Assembly: GCF_002261425.1 (NCBI RefSeq)
Contig: NZ_NEVJ01000003.1
Location: 3,224,001-3,288,000, forward strand
Length of the DNA: 64,000 nt
Reading direction: 5' to 3'
Source: Bordetella genomosp. 9
GTDB taxonomy: Bacteria > Pseudomonadota > Gammaproteobacteria > Burkholderiales > Burkholderiaceae_B
Positions 16,596-26,015 of this stretch are shown piece by piece. Within the stretch, counting starts at the first letter, position 1; every line of letters begins with the position of its first letter. Position numbers and translations under genes: made by a program. A model generated the notes under the pieces. The model made no database searches. It was not told the DNA's origin and saw only the letters and a program-made list of their open reading frames with translations.

Positions 16596-18235
16596 CACGA
16601 CAATTCCAATATCCTGTCGACGCCATAGAGCGAATCGAGCCACGCCGTCCTGCCTTTCGAATCAGGAAACTCTTCCTCGAATAGCTCCCTAAGCGGATTC
16701 GACATACCGCCATCACGCTTGACGATCACAGCACCCGCATATCCGGCACGAAGGGCACCCAACGCATCGCGCCACGGGCTATCCCCCACCATGAGGAGCT
16801 TTTCAGCGCTCAGGTGCAGTCTTTCCGCGACTTCCACGAAGCCTCTTGCATCGGGCTTGGGCGCCGATAGCGTATCGGTCAGCACCACGGCATCGAAGGT
16901 CATCCCTACCGGCAGTCGGGCTATCTTTTGCCGTTGCGACGCTGCGGGATTGTCGCTCAGCAGCGCGACAGGAATATCGCGGGCCTTGACCGCCCGCATG
17001 AGCGCCAACGCGTCCTGGTGCACGACGACGGCTCCCGGGTCCGCTCCCCGCCACAGTTCGATCAAGCCGCGCGCATGGTCCGCCCCTAACCCGGTGCGGG
17101 CGAGTGCCAGATCTATCAATTGAGGCCACGGCCCCTCGTCGACGATCCGTAACGCTTCCAGACGAAGCCTGGCGAGAATCTCGGGCTCCATCGATTCCTG
17201 CAGGTTTGCCAACACGCACCCCAGCTTGGCGCGCATCCAGCTTTTCTGGCATATCAGGGTCTCGTCCAGATCGAAGACGACTCCCTCAATCTGGCCATTC
17301 AACCTGGGAAGGAAACGTTCCGCCAGAGTCCTGACGACGAGCCCTGGAACCGGAGCGGACATCTCGGCGCCCGATACCAGGAACGCCACCAGATTGGCCC
17401 CGGCTGACAAGGCGCATACGGATGAGGTCCCTGGCCGAGGATTGATGTCGTTCAACCACAGAGCACCGTTCGGCTCCTGCAGGAATTGGATATTGAACAG
17501 ACCGCACGCGCCGATACTTCGCAACCATGTCGCGGCATCGCCCGCCAGGCCGGAGACCGCCGCATCGTGAACCATCTCGCTGACGACGGCAAATCCGCCT
17601 GATGCCCTCAGCCTGCGCCGGCACACCATGGGCGAACAATGCCCGTCGGGCCTGACGGCAAAGTCGACGGACCATTCGACGAATTCAGCGAGCAACGGCT
17701 GCCATAGATACGCATCCGGCGATACTTCGCGCCGTTTCCGCTGCCATTCCTCCCAGCTGGAAACCGCCACGATGCCGAGGCCGCCCCAGCCGTGACGCGG
17801 TTTGCCGATAAGTGGCCACGAGATGCCGTCCTGGTCGGGACCGACGATGGGCAGCACCGGCAGCCCCGCGGCCGCAGCCGCTGACATGGTTCGCGCCTTG
17901 TCGCTCAGAAGGTCCACCAGTTCAGGAGTGCTCACGAATACGGCAAGGCCCATGCCCTCCAGTTCCGGCCGTAACGCCGCCAAAGCAGGCAGGTCGAACA
18001 TCGTGGTGGGAAACACGCCTCGGATTTCGTGCTGCTTTGCCGCGGATATCAGCTCCGCCCGAAAAGCCTCCTGGCTTTTCACCAACGGCATAAGGTGAAA
18101 AGCATCTGCCTCGAAGCGGTTGAGACTTTCGGAAACGCTATCCGCGATCACGACCCGCCAACCGATTGCATGCAGGCCCCTCAGCACAGGGAGACCCTGG
18201 AAGCCTCCCCCGCCCACCACCATGGCGGTGTTCAT
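16595..18235 (-). CDS. ATP-grasp ligase-like / HAD phosphatase fusion
   Basis: A 546-residue two-domain protein. Residues about 1-310 form an ATP-grasp unit: a Rossmann-like start (TAMVVGGGGFQGLPVLRGL), a central nucleotide-binding part (PLIGKPRHGWGGLGI) and the metal-binding end LWLNDINPRPGTS. Residues about 335-540 form a HAD hydrolase with all four motifs: VVFDLDETL, LLSDNPAAS, a KPDARGF lysine and MVGDSPWRDALGALRAG. ATP-grasp enzymes join a carboxylate to an amine or thiol via an acyl phosphate, so it may acylate an amino sugar such as the WecE product; the HAD part could remove a phosphate in the same route. The ATG at 18235 overlaps the stop of the methyltransferase gene upstream (ATGA). 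The domain pairing is unusual to me; function is inferred only. Confidence 0.8.
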   Translation of the reverse strand: MNTAMVVGGGGFQGLPVLRGLHAIGWRVVIADSVSESLNRFEADAFHLMPLVKSQEAFRAELISAAKQHEIRGVFPTTMFDLPALAALRPELEGMGLAVFVSTPELVDLLSDKARTMSAAAAAGLPVLPIVGPDQDGISWPLIGKPRHGWGGLGIVAVSSWEEWQRKRREVSPDAYLWQPLLAEFVEWSVDFAVRPDGHCSPMVCRRRLRASGGFAVVSEMVHDAAVSGLAGDAATWLRSIGACGLFNIQFLQEPNGALWLNDINPRPGTSSVCALSAGANLVAFLVSGAEMSAPVPGLVVRTLAERFLPRLNGQIEGVVFDLDETLICQKSWMRAKLGCVLANLQESMEPEILARLRLEALRIVDEGPWPQLIDLALARTGLGADHARGLIELWRGADPGAVVVHQDALALMRAVKARDIPVALLSDNPAASQRQKIARLPVGMTFDAVVLTDTLSAPKPDARGFVEVAERLHLSAEKLLMVGDSPWRDALGALRAGYAGAVIVKRDGGMSNPLRELFEEEFPDSKGRTAWLDSLYGVDRILELS

Positions 18236-18993
18236 CGATGGACCCGGGCACCGGGAACGCGGATCTCCGCATACAGACCATAGGCGTATTCCGGAGCAAG
18301 GTCGCCCGCGTGTATCAGTACGTTCCAAACCGCCTCAGGCAGGTTCAGCATCTCCAGCTGCGAGGTGGAGAACGGCTTCAACAACAAGCCTGTCTCGCGG
18401 CTGACATCAAGATTCAAGCCCTCGAACAAGGCGCGGAAGGAGCTACGATCGAAATAACGCTTATGGCCAAGCTTGTAGTCCCATTCGTTCAGGGCATAAA
18501 GGTCGGGCAACAATCCAGCGCGTGCGCCCAGCACGCGATGCATGGAAAGCGCGTTGGGCACGGCTGCGCATATCACGCCGCCCGGCTTCAGCAGCCTGGA
18601 AAACCGGTCGACGATCAAAGCCGGATCCGTCACATGCTCCAGGACGAACCCCATCTCGATAACGTCAAAGCGCCGGTCTGTGTCGAAGGTCTCAAAGTAA
18701 CCATGGACCAGTTCGAAGTCATAAGGAACATCGGCCTGCTTGCCATAGCGTTCTATCAGCAATCGCGAGCCTTCGACAGCGGTGTAAGTGCGGATCTTAT
18801 CCGCCAGATGGAGAACGATGCTGCGACTGACGGTTTCGTAGCCGATTCCAAGGCTGCAGATATCGATCTTGCCGTCGAATCCCTGGCATGCGGAAACCAG
18901 TTCCGCCGCATAGGCGGTAAGCACGCCGTGGTTGTCCCTTGCATAGGGGAAAGAGGCATCGTATGCATCTACGTATTGGTCGAGGTCTTCCAT
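18232..18993 (-). CDS. Class I SAM-dependent methyltransferase
   Basis: A 253-residue methyltransferase of the Methyltransf_11/23 kind. It shows a motif I variant (ICSLGIGYETVS, about 45-56), an acidic residue at the end of strand 2 (YTAVEGS), VIEMGFVLEHVTDP and the motif LKPGGVICAAVPN. Motif I is less glycine-rich than usual (GIGYET). The target is unknown. It starts 3 bp after the GT2 gene and overlaps the ATP-grasp/HAD gene by 4 bp, so these are translated as one unit and may act on one intermediate. Confidence 0.82.
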   Translation of the reverse strand: MEDLDQYVDAYDASFPYARDNHGVLTAYAAELVSACQGFDGKIDICSLGIGYETVSRSIVLHLADKIRTYTAVEGSRLLIERYGKQADVPYDFELVHGYFETFDTDRRFDVIEMGFVLEHVTDPALIVDRFSRLLKPGGVICAAVPNALSMHRVLGARAGLLPDLYALNEWDYKLGHKRYFDRSSFRALFEGLNLDVSRETGLLLKPFSTSQLEMLNLPEAVWNVLIHAGDLAPEYAYGLYAEIRVPGARVHR

Positions 18994-18996
18994 GTT

Positions 18997-19932
18997 TCAG
19001 CGCTCCCCGCTCTTGCTGTGTACGTTTCTCACAATGAACAACGGCCTCGCCTGGACCTGCCGGAATATTCGATGGATATAAAGTCCGATGACCCCGAGGC
19101 CGATCAGGATCGCTCCGGAGCTGCCAACCGAAACCAGCGCCAGGAACGTGAAGCCGTCGACAACCGAATCAGGAAACAGCAGGCGTCGTAGCAGTAGATA
19201 AACAAAATACAGGGCACTCAGAAGCGATATCCCAAACCCCAGCCAGAAAATAAGCTTCAAGGGCGCGCTTGAGAATGAGCTGAGCGCTTCGACCATCAAC
19301 TGGAGGCGACGAAACGGCGAGTAGGCACCTTTGCCGGTCCGGGGGGTCTTGACCAGACGGACAGGAACCTGCCTGAAACCCGGCCAATAGAACATCCCGC
19401 CCAGGAACAGATTGCGATCGCCCATGGACAGCAACGCATCAAGATACTTCCTGTTCATCAGGCGCTCGGTCATGATGTCCGACGGCACATCCGTGTCCGA
19501 CAGCGCGTTGAACAACCGCCAGAAGAGGCCTCCAAACACCCGCGTGCCCGTGGAGCCCCGTCGCGTCTCTTGTACACCGTAGCTGACGTCAGCGCCGCTC
19601 GCGTCCATCTCGGCCTTGAAGGCGGAGAGGACGGCGGGGTCGACTTCAAGGTCGCTATCGATCAGAAAGCAAAACTCGCCACGCGCGTGCTGCATCCCGC
19701 AAACAAAAGCGGGATGGTGCCCGAAATTGCGGGCCAACTCTATGACCTTGATGCGGCCGTCCGCATCGGCGCGCCGCTCGGCGATTTCCCGAGACGCGTC
19801 GGGAGAGCCGTCGTCGACCACGACGATTTCGAACTCTCCGCCGAACGCTTCGCCGGCGCGAACAGCCTTGTCCAGGAACTGGTCGACGAAACGCTCCGAC
19901 TTGTAGAGGGTAGTGACGATAGAAAGTCTCAT
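18997..19932 (-). CDS. Family 2 glycosyltransferase with C-terminal membrane helices (DPM1/GtrB-like)
   Basis: A 311-residue GT2. The GT-A core spans about 1-215, with [18 protein letters not shown] at the start, [15 protein letters not shown] and the metal-binding DSDLEVDP. The sugar-acceptor region ends near the [19 protein letters not shown] segment; two membrane helices follow ([23 protein letters not shown] and [22 protein letters not shown]). This is the layout of GtrB-type enzymes that make polyprenyl-phosphate sugars, and GtrA proteins are encoded nearby. The ATG at 19932 overlaps the stop of the WbqC gene (ATGA). Confidence 0.88.
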   Translation of the reverse strand: MRLSIVTTLYKSERFVDQFLDKAVRAGEAFGGEFEIVVVDDGSPDASREIAERRADADGRIKVIELARNFGHHPAFVCGMQHARGEFCFLIDSDLEVDPAVLSAFKAEMDASGADVSYGVQETRRGSTGTRVFGGLFWRLFNALSDTDVPSDIMTERLMNRKYLDALLSMGDRNLFLGGMFYWPGFRQVPVRLVKTPRTGKGAYSPFRRLQLMVEALSSFSSAPLKLIFWLGFGISLLSALYFVYLLLRRLLFPDSVVDGFTFLALVSVGSSGAILIGLGVIGLYIHRIFRQVQARPLFIVRNVHSKSGER

Positions 19933-20630
19933 GCGCTCACGTACTTCATATAGCGGGGAGCATCCTTTCCACAGTTGAACAGCAGATCCAGAACCGTCAC
20001 CCCGTGTGTGAATTCGCCCCAGAGCTGTGGGTACTCGGGATAGCCAGCATAATCGAACCATGTGAGTTTGATGGATTGGGCGGCAAACAGCGACTCATCC
20101 ACATAACTTTTGGCGGCCGGCCCTGAAATGTATTCGGTCGCACCCGCCTGCACACACAGGCTGACCAGCCGTTCGGTCTTGCCATCCCCCAAGTCATAAT
20201 CCCACGAATTTTTTATGACGGTAGTGATCCCGAGATAACGGCAGATTGCCTCGATGAAACCCCTATTGAGGCCCGAAATACGGGAATATTGGCAGCTTGA
20301 ATAAAGGGGCTCGAGCCAGGCAGCGATTTCCTCGAAGTGGGGCGCGCGGCGATAGTTTTGAACCAGGGCCTTCCAGTGGTCACCCGCCCAACCGCGCCCA
20401 TCGATCTCCGTTTCGCGGATCTTCTGGTTGAATCGGCTTTTCACCATCACCGGAACGGTAAGCCACTGGACCCCTTGAGGGGTTTTTATCTGATTCCGGT
20501 TGCGCCAATCCCGCCGGGTATATTGCATGTCGTCATACAGGATGAATTCGTCCACGGCGGCAATCATGTCGAAATAGCCTTTCCATGGAATATAGCTGGA
20601 CTGCAGGATGGCGACTTTTTTCATTGGCAT
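19929..20630 (-). CDS. WbqC-family protein
   Basis: A 233-residue cytoplasmic protein of the WbqC family, recognised by the start [20 protein letters not shown], the segment [19 protein letters not shown], and the later [12 protein letters not shown]. The family occurs in O-antigen loci, often near genes for amino sugars; its reaction is not firmly established and an acyl (amino-acid) transfer role is a hypothesis. GAGG stands 4-5 bases before the first ATG (20630), with a second ATG two codons on. It lies 6 bp downstream of the membrane-protein gene and overlaps the GT2 gene, so it belongs to the same operon as wecE. Confidence 0.85.
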   Translation of the reverse strand: MPMKKVAILQSSYIPWKGYFDMIAAVDEFILYDDMQYTRRDWRNRNQIKTPQGVQWLTVPVMVKSRFNQKIRETEIDGRGWAGDHWKALVQNYRRAPHFEEIAAWLEPLYSSCQYSRISGLNRGFIEAICRYLGITTVIKNSWDYDLGDGKTERLVSLCVQAGATEYISGPAAKSYVDESLFAAQSIKLTWFDYAGYPEYPQLWGEFTHGVTVLDLLFNCGKDAPRYMKYVSA

Positions 20631-20636
20631 AGGACC

Positions 20637-22205
20637 TCAATGGGATCCGGCATCCTTGGCCCGAAACAGCAAATAGTCCGGATTGGGAGACACTTCGATT
20701 CGATCGAAATTGTCGAGAACATATTGATAAACCAGCGCGTGGGTATTGCTGAATCGGAGTTCGGCACGCCCATCTAACGCGAGATTGTTAATTACGACAA
20801 TACCAGGAGCTGCCGCCTTCAGCTCCCGTATCTGCTGACGCTGGTAGTCGGCTGACCGGGGGAACAAGGCATATATCTCCCAGATGGGAGATTTGCGTTC
20901 AAGGACGGCATACGCGCCCGGCCAGAACGGAGTGGCGAAAATAGAGCGCCCCCCCGGAGCATATTGCTCCGCCAGCCGCCGCAGCAGTACCACATCGCTG
21001 GCGGTGCCCGGATCCATAATCAAGCTGCTTCCCGACACTTCCACGGCCACGCAGTTCTGCGCGCGTTCGCATTGCCATCCCGGGTGGTACGGCAGGTTCA
21101 CCCACACACTGGCGACCGCCAGAATGGAAAGCGACAGCCATCGCATCCATCCGGATGCCTTGCATATCACAGCCGTCACTCCTAACAGCAAAGGAAAAAC
21201 GGACAGAGTCAGATGGGAGAAATCCGCACGCGAGTAAGCGTAATGGGAGTACGCCAAACTAAGACCCGCGCAGGCAACCGTAATCGCATGCACCTGTCCC
21301 GCGCCTCGCCTCTTGAAAAAGGCCCACGCCACCCCGATCAGGCCGTAGGCAACAATTGCAATAAAACCGAGGCCGGCGATGAGCTGTCGCACTGCTGCTC
21401 CTGCATCGATGGAGGAGAATTGGACATCCCATGGCCACGGCACAGGTAATGGAAGATTCGTGCCTTTCACCTCGAACATGAAGCGCACACTATCGACGAA
21501 GGCGGTGGCGAAACCCGGCGCGAACAGACACATCAGCAGGATTGGACTGAATCCCAAGACCACGCCTGCCGCCCACGTCGCCAATCCGCGTAACACTGCC
21601 TGCACCCCAATGGCACCGGTCGCAAGCCAGGCTATCCCGATCAGCATGCCGAAGGCTGCATAGACACCATGATTGCGCCCGAACACCGCTGCCATGCCTG
21701 TGTAAACACCGGCCAATAAATATCTTCTACCAACCGGGCGTTCAAGCAGATAAACCACCATTCCAACGGAAAAAATCGAAATGGAAGTGTCGAAGAGCTT
21801 GTGGCGTATGCACATCCACGACACCAACGTAATCCCAGTCAATATCGTGCAAAACACAACGCTTTTGCGCGAGGCCTGAATCTCCCTGCTTACGAGATAA
21901 AGCCCGGCAAACAAGCCTAGTGCCTCGAAAACTGCACAGGCGGCGCGCACGGCCATTATTCCGTAATCCCCCCAGGGCATCAGCAACGCCGCTGCCCAGT
22001 AGTACCTGCCAGGGTCGTACGCCATAAAGTCGCGGACGGGGACCTCCCCTGCAACAACCCGTTGGACGCCGTACCAGAGGTAGCCCTCGTCCCAGAGGCT
22101 GAATCCCTTATTCCCTTCCCAGATGAATACCACAAGCACTGCGCAAGTAGCTACAACAAATGACCAAAGCGCGCGGCGTCTATTGTCGGCGGCAACTAGT
22201 AGCAT
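20637..22205 (-). CDS. Large polytopic membrane protein, GT-C glycosyltransferase-like
   Basis: About 522 residues from the ATG at 22205 (a TTG at 22256 would give 539). Roughly ten membrane helices are followed by a soluble C-terminal domain of about 130 residues. Near the N terminus the first periplasmic loop reads GFSLWDEGYLWYGVQRVVAGEVP, with an acidic pair (DE) placed as in GT-C glycosyltransferases that use polyprenyl-phosphate sugars. No specific family can be named. GC content is lower than in the flanking waa genes. It is encoded between waaA and the WbqC gene, in the same orientation. Confidence 0.75.
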   Translation of the reverse strand: MLLVAADNRRRALWSFVVATCAVLVVFIWEGNKGFSLWDEGYLWYGVQRVVAGEVPVRDFMAYDPGRYYWAAALLMPWGDYGIMAVRAACAVFEALGLFAGLYLVSREIQASRKSVVFCTILTGITLVSWMCIRHKLFDTSISIFSVGMVVYLLERPVGRRYLLAGVYTGMAAVFGRNHGVYAAFGMLIGIAWLATGAIGVQAVLRGLATWAAGVVLGFSPILLMCLFAPGFATAFVDSVRFMFEVKGTNLPLPVPWPWDVQFSSIDAGAAVRQLIAGLGFIAIVAYGLIGVAWAFFKRRGAGQVHAITVACAGLSLAYSHYAYSRADFSHLTLSVFPLLLGVTAVICKASGWMRWLSLSILAVASVWVNLPYHPGWQCERAQNCVAVEVSGSSLIMDPGTASDVVLLRRLAEQYAPGGRSIFATPFWPGAYAVLERKSPIWEIYALFPRSADYQRQQIRELKAAAPGIVVINNLALDGRAELRFSNTHALVYQYVLDNFDRIEVSPNPDYLLFRAKDAGSH

Positions 22206-22308
22206 GAGAGTGGGGCCGGAAAAAAGGGAAAAGTATATCGCGCGCCGTGGGTGCAAAGCGCCTCAAGGAGCGACGTGAAATAGCGATGCGATCTCTGGGT
22301 CGTCCGGC

Positions 22309-23598
22309 TCAATTTCCCAGCCAGGGGCGCAGCAATTCAACAATGCGGTCGGTTGCGCCGGCATGCGACGCGGTCCACGCGCGCGCGGAACGGCTCATCC
22401 CCGCCCGTCTTGCATCGTCGGAGAGCAGCGCATATGCCGCACGCACCGCCGATTCCGCATCCGTAACCTGCAGCGCGGCGCCAGCTGCTACCGCGTCCCG
22501 GGTTGCCTGAGCGAAGTTGTGCATATGCGGGCCGACGATGACCGGCGTACCGGCGACACAAGCTTCAATGAGATTTTGCCCACCGAGCGGCGCGAAGCCC
22601 CCCCCAACAATGGCGACATCCGCGGCGCCGAGGTAGAACGACATTTCGCCTATCGTGTCGCCGAGAAGGACGGATATACCTGGCGTAGGCATCCCCTCGC
22701 TGGAAGATCGCCGCGCGAATTTCACTCCCTCTCGCTGAAGTAGCGCCTCAACGTCGCTGAATCGCTGCGGGTGGCGGGGAATGATGATATGGAGTACGTC
22801 TTCGAGACCGGGTGTAAGCTCCCTGGCCCGTAGCGCACCCAGGAACCATCGTTCCTCGCCGTCGCGCGTGCTGGCAATGGCTAACACGGGCCTACCAAGC
22901 GACTGGCGGAAACGCCGACCTTCCTCCAGTTGAGGTTTGGAAAGGCTCACATCGAACTTCAGGTTACCAACCACGCGCGGACCCCGCGCGCCCACCCGCT
23001 GGAGCCGTTCGGCGTCTTCGACAGTTTGAGCCAGGACCAGATCCAAAGTTGAATAAGCGCGACGCAGAGCGCTTCCGAACCACCGCGCCTGCTTGAGCGA
23101 TGACAACGATAAGCGTGCGCTCACCAGGACAACGGACACGCCTTCAACTCGAGCTTCGTGGATTAGATTCGGCCACACCTCGCGTTCTATGAGAATGCCG
23201 CATCGGGGTTTGAAGAAACGAAGGAATCGACGCACCGAACCAGGAAAATCGTAAGGCAGCCATGCCTGCCGCAGCCTACCGTTGGCGATCTCGCCGCCAT
23301 ACACCCGCGCGGCCTCGTCCCAGCCGGTAGGCGTCGTATGCGTCAGCAATAGCGGAAAGCCCCGGTCCAGCAGCGTCCTGATCAGGGGATGCGCCGCGCG
23401 GACCTCCCCCAGGCTCACCGCGTGAACCCAAACCCGACCGATCCGGTCACGATCCTGTTCCCGTTCGACATAGCGACCGAACCGAGCCGGAGCCAGGATC
23501 TGCCAGCGATCGCCATCCTTGCCCGCGCGCGCACGCATCCAGAGCCAGATGAGCGGCGCGAATATACGTAGCAGTACGGTGTACAGGAATCTCGTCAT
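22309..23598 (-). CDS. waaA: 3-deoxy-D-manno-octulosonic acid (Kdo) transferase
   Basis: WaaA (KdtA) adds Kdo from CMP-Kdo to the lipid A precursor at the inner membrane. The 429-residue protein begins with the usual hydrophobic anchor (LYTVLLRIFAPLIWLWMR), then HAVSLGEVRAAHPL with the conserved catalytic-base glutamate, THTTPTGW, LPYDFPG, EREVWPNLI, LVSARLS, NLKFD, IIIPRHPQRF, and GGGFAPLGGQNLIEA near the C terminus. All expected GT-B segments are present. It is 45 bp downstream of waaC; the pair is adjacent, as in other Bordetella-type genomes. Confidence 0.95.
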   Translation of the reverse strand: MTRFLYTVLLRIFAPLIWLWMRARAGKDGDRWQILAPARFGRYVEREQDRDRIGRVWVHAVSLGEVRAAHPLIRTLLDRGFPLLLTHTTPTGWDEAARVYGGEIANGRLRQAWLPYDFPGSVRRFLRFFKPRCGILIEREVWPNLIHEARVEGVSVVLVSARLSLSSLKQARWFGSALRRAYSTLDLVLAQTVEDAERLQRVGARGPRVVGNLKFDVSLSKPQLEEGRRFRQSLGRPVLAIASTRDGEERWFLGALRARELTPGLEDVLHIIIPRHPQRFSDVEALLQREGVKFARRSSSEGMPTPGISVLLGDTIGEMSFYLGAADVAIVGGGFAPLGGQNLIEACVAGTPVIVGPHMHNFAQATRDAVAAGAALQVTDAESAVRAAYALLSDDARRAGMSRSARAWTASHAGATDRIVELLRPWLGN

Positions 23599-23643
23599 GG
23601 CATCAGGTTAGGCGGACGACGACGCCGTCGTGTGCCATACATC

Positions 23644-24615
23644 TCAGGCGGCAAGTGCCTGCTCCACGGCGGCGACGACGGCTTCGCGCGAAGGCGGCGC
23701 CCCGCGGTCTCCAAGGCTTGCGGTATAGGCGTCGCCAACCAAAGGCGTGCGAACGGGTGTCGATGCCCGGTATATGCCCACGGTAGGCCGTCCCAGCGCC
23801 GCCGATAGATGGGTAAGACCGCTGTCCAGGCCAACCATCAGGCGCGCACCCGCCAACAAATGAGCCACCGAAGTAAGATCCATCCGCGGCATGACTTCGG
23901 CGCCCGCTATACCCGAAATCAACTGAGTGGCACGCTCTGTTTCCTGCTCACTGCCGGCGAGCAGACGCAGCTTGCAACCCGCGCCGCGCAGCACTTCAAA
24001 AACTGCGCGCCAATCCGCTTCAGGCCATAGCTTGTCCGGACGGCTGGCGCTAGGCATGATGACCGCATAATCGGACAAGCCACCACTGCGGTCACCGGCA
24101 AGCTGCGCTTGCCGCGCCAGTTGCTGCAGACCAAAATCCGGTTTGCCGGTTGCGGTATAGCCGAACGTCAGACCGGCTAGCGCTCTTTGGCGTATGACCG
24201 CAGGCTGCCAGAATTCGACCTTGTGGCGCACATCGTAGAAGAGAGACGCCAGGGGTTCGCGCGCGGAACGCCAATCCAGCCCATGCCGCACGCCCCGCGC
24301 CTGCCTGACCAACCATGCCGATTTGAGCAAGGCCTGCATGTCGAGCACGATGTCATACCGCGTGTCGCGCAAGCGTTCAGCCAAAGCTTTACGCTCTGTC
24401 CGTGCCGACGATGACCACCAAGCCTTGCGCCAACGGCGATGGGCCACTTTGATCACGCTGCGGACAGCGGGATGCCATGCAGGTATTTCCGCGAACGATT
24501 CTTCGGCGATCCAGTCGATATGCACGTCCGGCACATGCCGTGCAATGTCAGACATCGCAGGCAACATGTGCACCAGATCGCCCAGCGAAGACGTGCGGAC
24601 AATGAGAACTTCCAC
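23644..24615 (-). CDS. waaC: Lipopolysaccharide heptosyltransferase I
   Basis: WaaC transfers the first L-glycero-D-manno-heptose to Kdo in the LPS inner core. The 323-residue GT9 protein shows VLIVRTSSLGDLVHMLPA at the start, IDWIAEESFAEIP, the DMQALLKSA segment, MPSASRPDKLWPEADW and the nucleotide-sugar binding end GLDSGLTHLSAALGRPTVGIY. The first codon is GTG (24615); I see no ATG that would fit better. There are 107 bp between it and the acyltransferase gene. Confidence 0.94.
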   Translation of the reverse strand: MEVLIVRTSSLGDLVHMLPAMSDIARHVPDVHIDWIAEESFAEIPAWHPAVRSVIKVAHRRWRKAWWSSSARTERKALAERLRDTRYDIVLDMQALLKSAWLVRQARGVRHGLDWRSAREPLASLFYDVRHKVEFWQPAVIRQRALAGLTFGYTATGKPDFGLQQLARQAQLAGDRSGGLSDYAVIMPSASRPDKLWPEADWRAVFEVLRGAGCKLRLLAGSEQETERATQLISGIAGAEVMPRMDLTSVAHLLAGARLMVGLDSGLTHLSAALGRPTVGIYRASTPVRTPLVGDAYTASLGDRGAPPSREAVVAAVEQALAA

Positions 24616-24722
24616 GGCGTGGACCCGAAGGAGATGAAGCCCGGTATTTTAAGCGATGGGCCGGCGCGCCTTGATGCCGGAAAGCGGGCCGGACAAGACC
24701 GCGCTCGACCCGTGGCGGACAT

Positions 24723-25892
24723 TCAGGCTGGCGCGTTACGGGCAAGCCGCCAGGGACGCCGGCCCAGAATGAGGTCCCTACAAGGCTTTTCGATAAGCAC
24801 GTGCACCAATCCGGCCAGTATCAGTGTGGATATCCAGTAAAGCGCACCGCTGTACGGCAAGGCCACGATGGCTGGCCGCTGCTCGAACCATAGAAGCGTG
24901 GTGGCGTGGAACAGGTATAGCGCGAAACTGGACTCGCCCAGGAACACGATCGGGCTCCAACGCAATGCCGCGGACAGGGCGCCCTTGCCATAAGCGAACA
25001 CGACGATGGCGAACGCGAAAATCGGGGCGCTGCCGCTGTTGATCAATACATACTGGACAACCTCCACCCAACCCGGCGGAACCAGGCTAGCCACGGGCAG
25101 GCGAGGCGTTTTATGCAACGAATATACGCATGCGGCGACCGTTGCGACCTCCACGACGGTCCAGCACCCCGGCGATTTCCATAAAGAGCCGCGTATTCCG
25201 TCCATCCGGGCACGCGATACCTCAAAGCACCGCCAAGCGACAATTCCCAAAACGAATTCCGTGAGTCTCGCCAAGGGATTCGTATAAAGGACGCCCATCA
25301 CGCTGAAACTGGCCCGCCCGACGTCGGAGGAGATGTGATAACGCACCGCCAACCACATGAAGAACGCGGTAAGCCCCGCCGCCGCGGCCAGGGGCAAGAC
25401 CCACGAGCGACGCAACGAAATCATCGCAAACGGGAAGGCCAGGTAGAAAAAGGCCTCGGTCGAAATGCTCCACGCAACCCCGTTGAACGTCAGGAACGAT
25501 TCCCTGAAAGGCACCCAAGCCTGCACAAGCAAGGCGTTGCCGAGCAGCACATACACGATATCCATCGCGCTCATCCCGGCGGAATTCCATGTGCCTGCTA
25601 TCAACGGCAAGGCCAGGATGGCGGCGATATGTGTGGGCCAGAGACGCGCGATGCGTGCTCGATAGAACGAAGCCAGCCGTTCCTCGACCCTGGGATAGTT
25701 GTAAGCGAGGATGAATCCCGACAATACGAAAAAGAACGACACTCCCTGGGCCAAGGACAGGTTGAGAGCAAGGCCGAAAGAGCCGAAAGCCGCATGGCTA
25801 TGGCCCAGAACAATCATCGCTGCCGCGAAGAAACGAAGCGAAGTTAGAGGTAGTAGTTTGTCACGCTGCGCCACAACGAGTCGCCCGGCCAA
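24723..25892 (-). CDS. Acyltransferase 3 family membrane protein (OafA/YrhL-like)
   Basis: A 389-residue polytopic O-acyltransferase, probably acetylating a surface sugar using cytoplasmic acyl-CoA. About ten membrane helices are visible. The N-terminal LTSLRFFAAAMIVLGHSHAA carries the conserved histidine of the family (here LGHSHA), followed by GVSFFFVLSGFILAY and the arginine-rich FYRARIARLWPTH. No SGNH domain is attached, so it is the short form. It is the most upstream gene of the minus-strand block and is divergent from wzm; the 123-bp gap must hold both promoters. Confidence 0.9.
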   Translation of the reverse strand: MAGRLVVAQRDKLLPLTSLRFFAAAMIVLGHSHAAFGSFGLALNLSLAQGVSFFFVLSGFILAYNYPRVEERLASFYRARIARLWPTHIAAILALPLIAGTWNSAGMSAMDIVYVLLGNALLVQAWVPFRESFLTFNGVAWSISTEAFFYLAFPFAMISLRRSWVLPLAAAAGLTAFFMWLAVRYHISSDVGRASFSVMGVLYTNPLARLTEFVLGIVAWRCFEVSRARMDGIRGSLWKSPGCWTVVEVATVAACVYSLHKTPRLPVASLVPPGWVEVVQYVLINSGSAPIFAFAIVVFAYGKGALSAALRWSPIVFLGESSFALYLFHATTLLWFEQRPAIVALPYSGALYWISTLILAGLVHVLIEKPCRDLILGRRPWRLARNAPA

Positions 25893-26015
25893 TTAAGACA
25901 TCGCGCAGGATACCTTATCCGCCGCAGGGGTGGCGCGCCCAGGGACCGGGGGAGCGCCTATGTCATAATTCGCCAGCCCACCCGCCAGCCGGGTCGGAAT
26001 GTTTTTGGACCGCAA

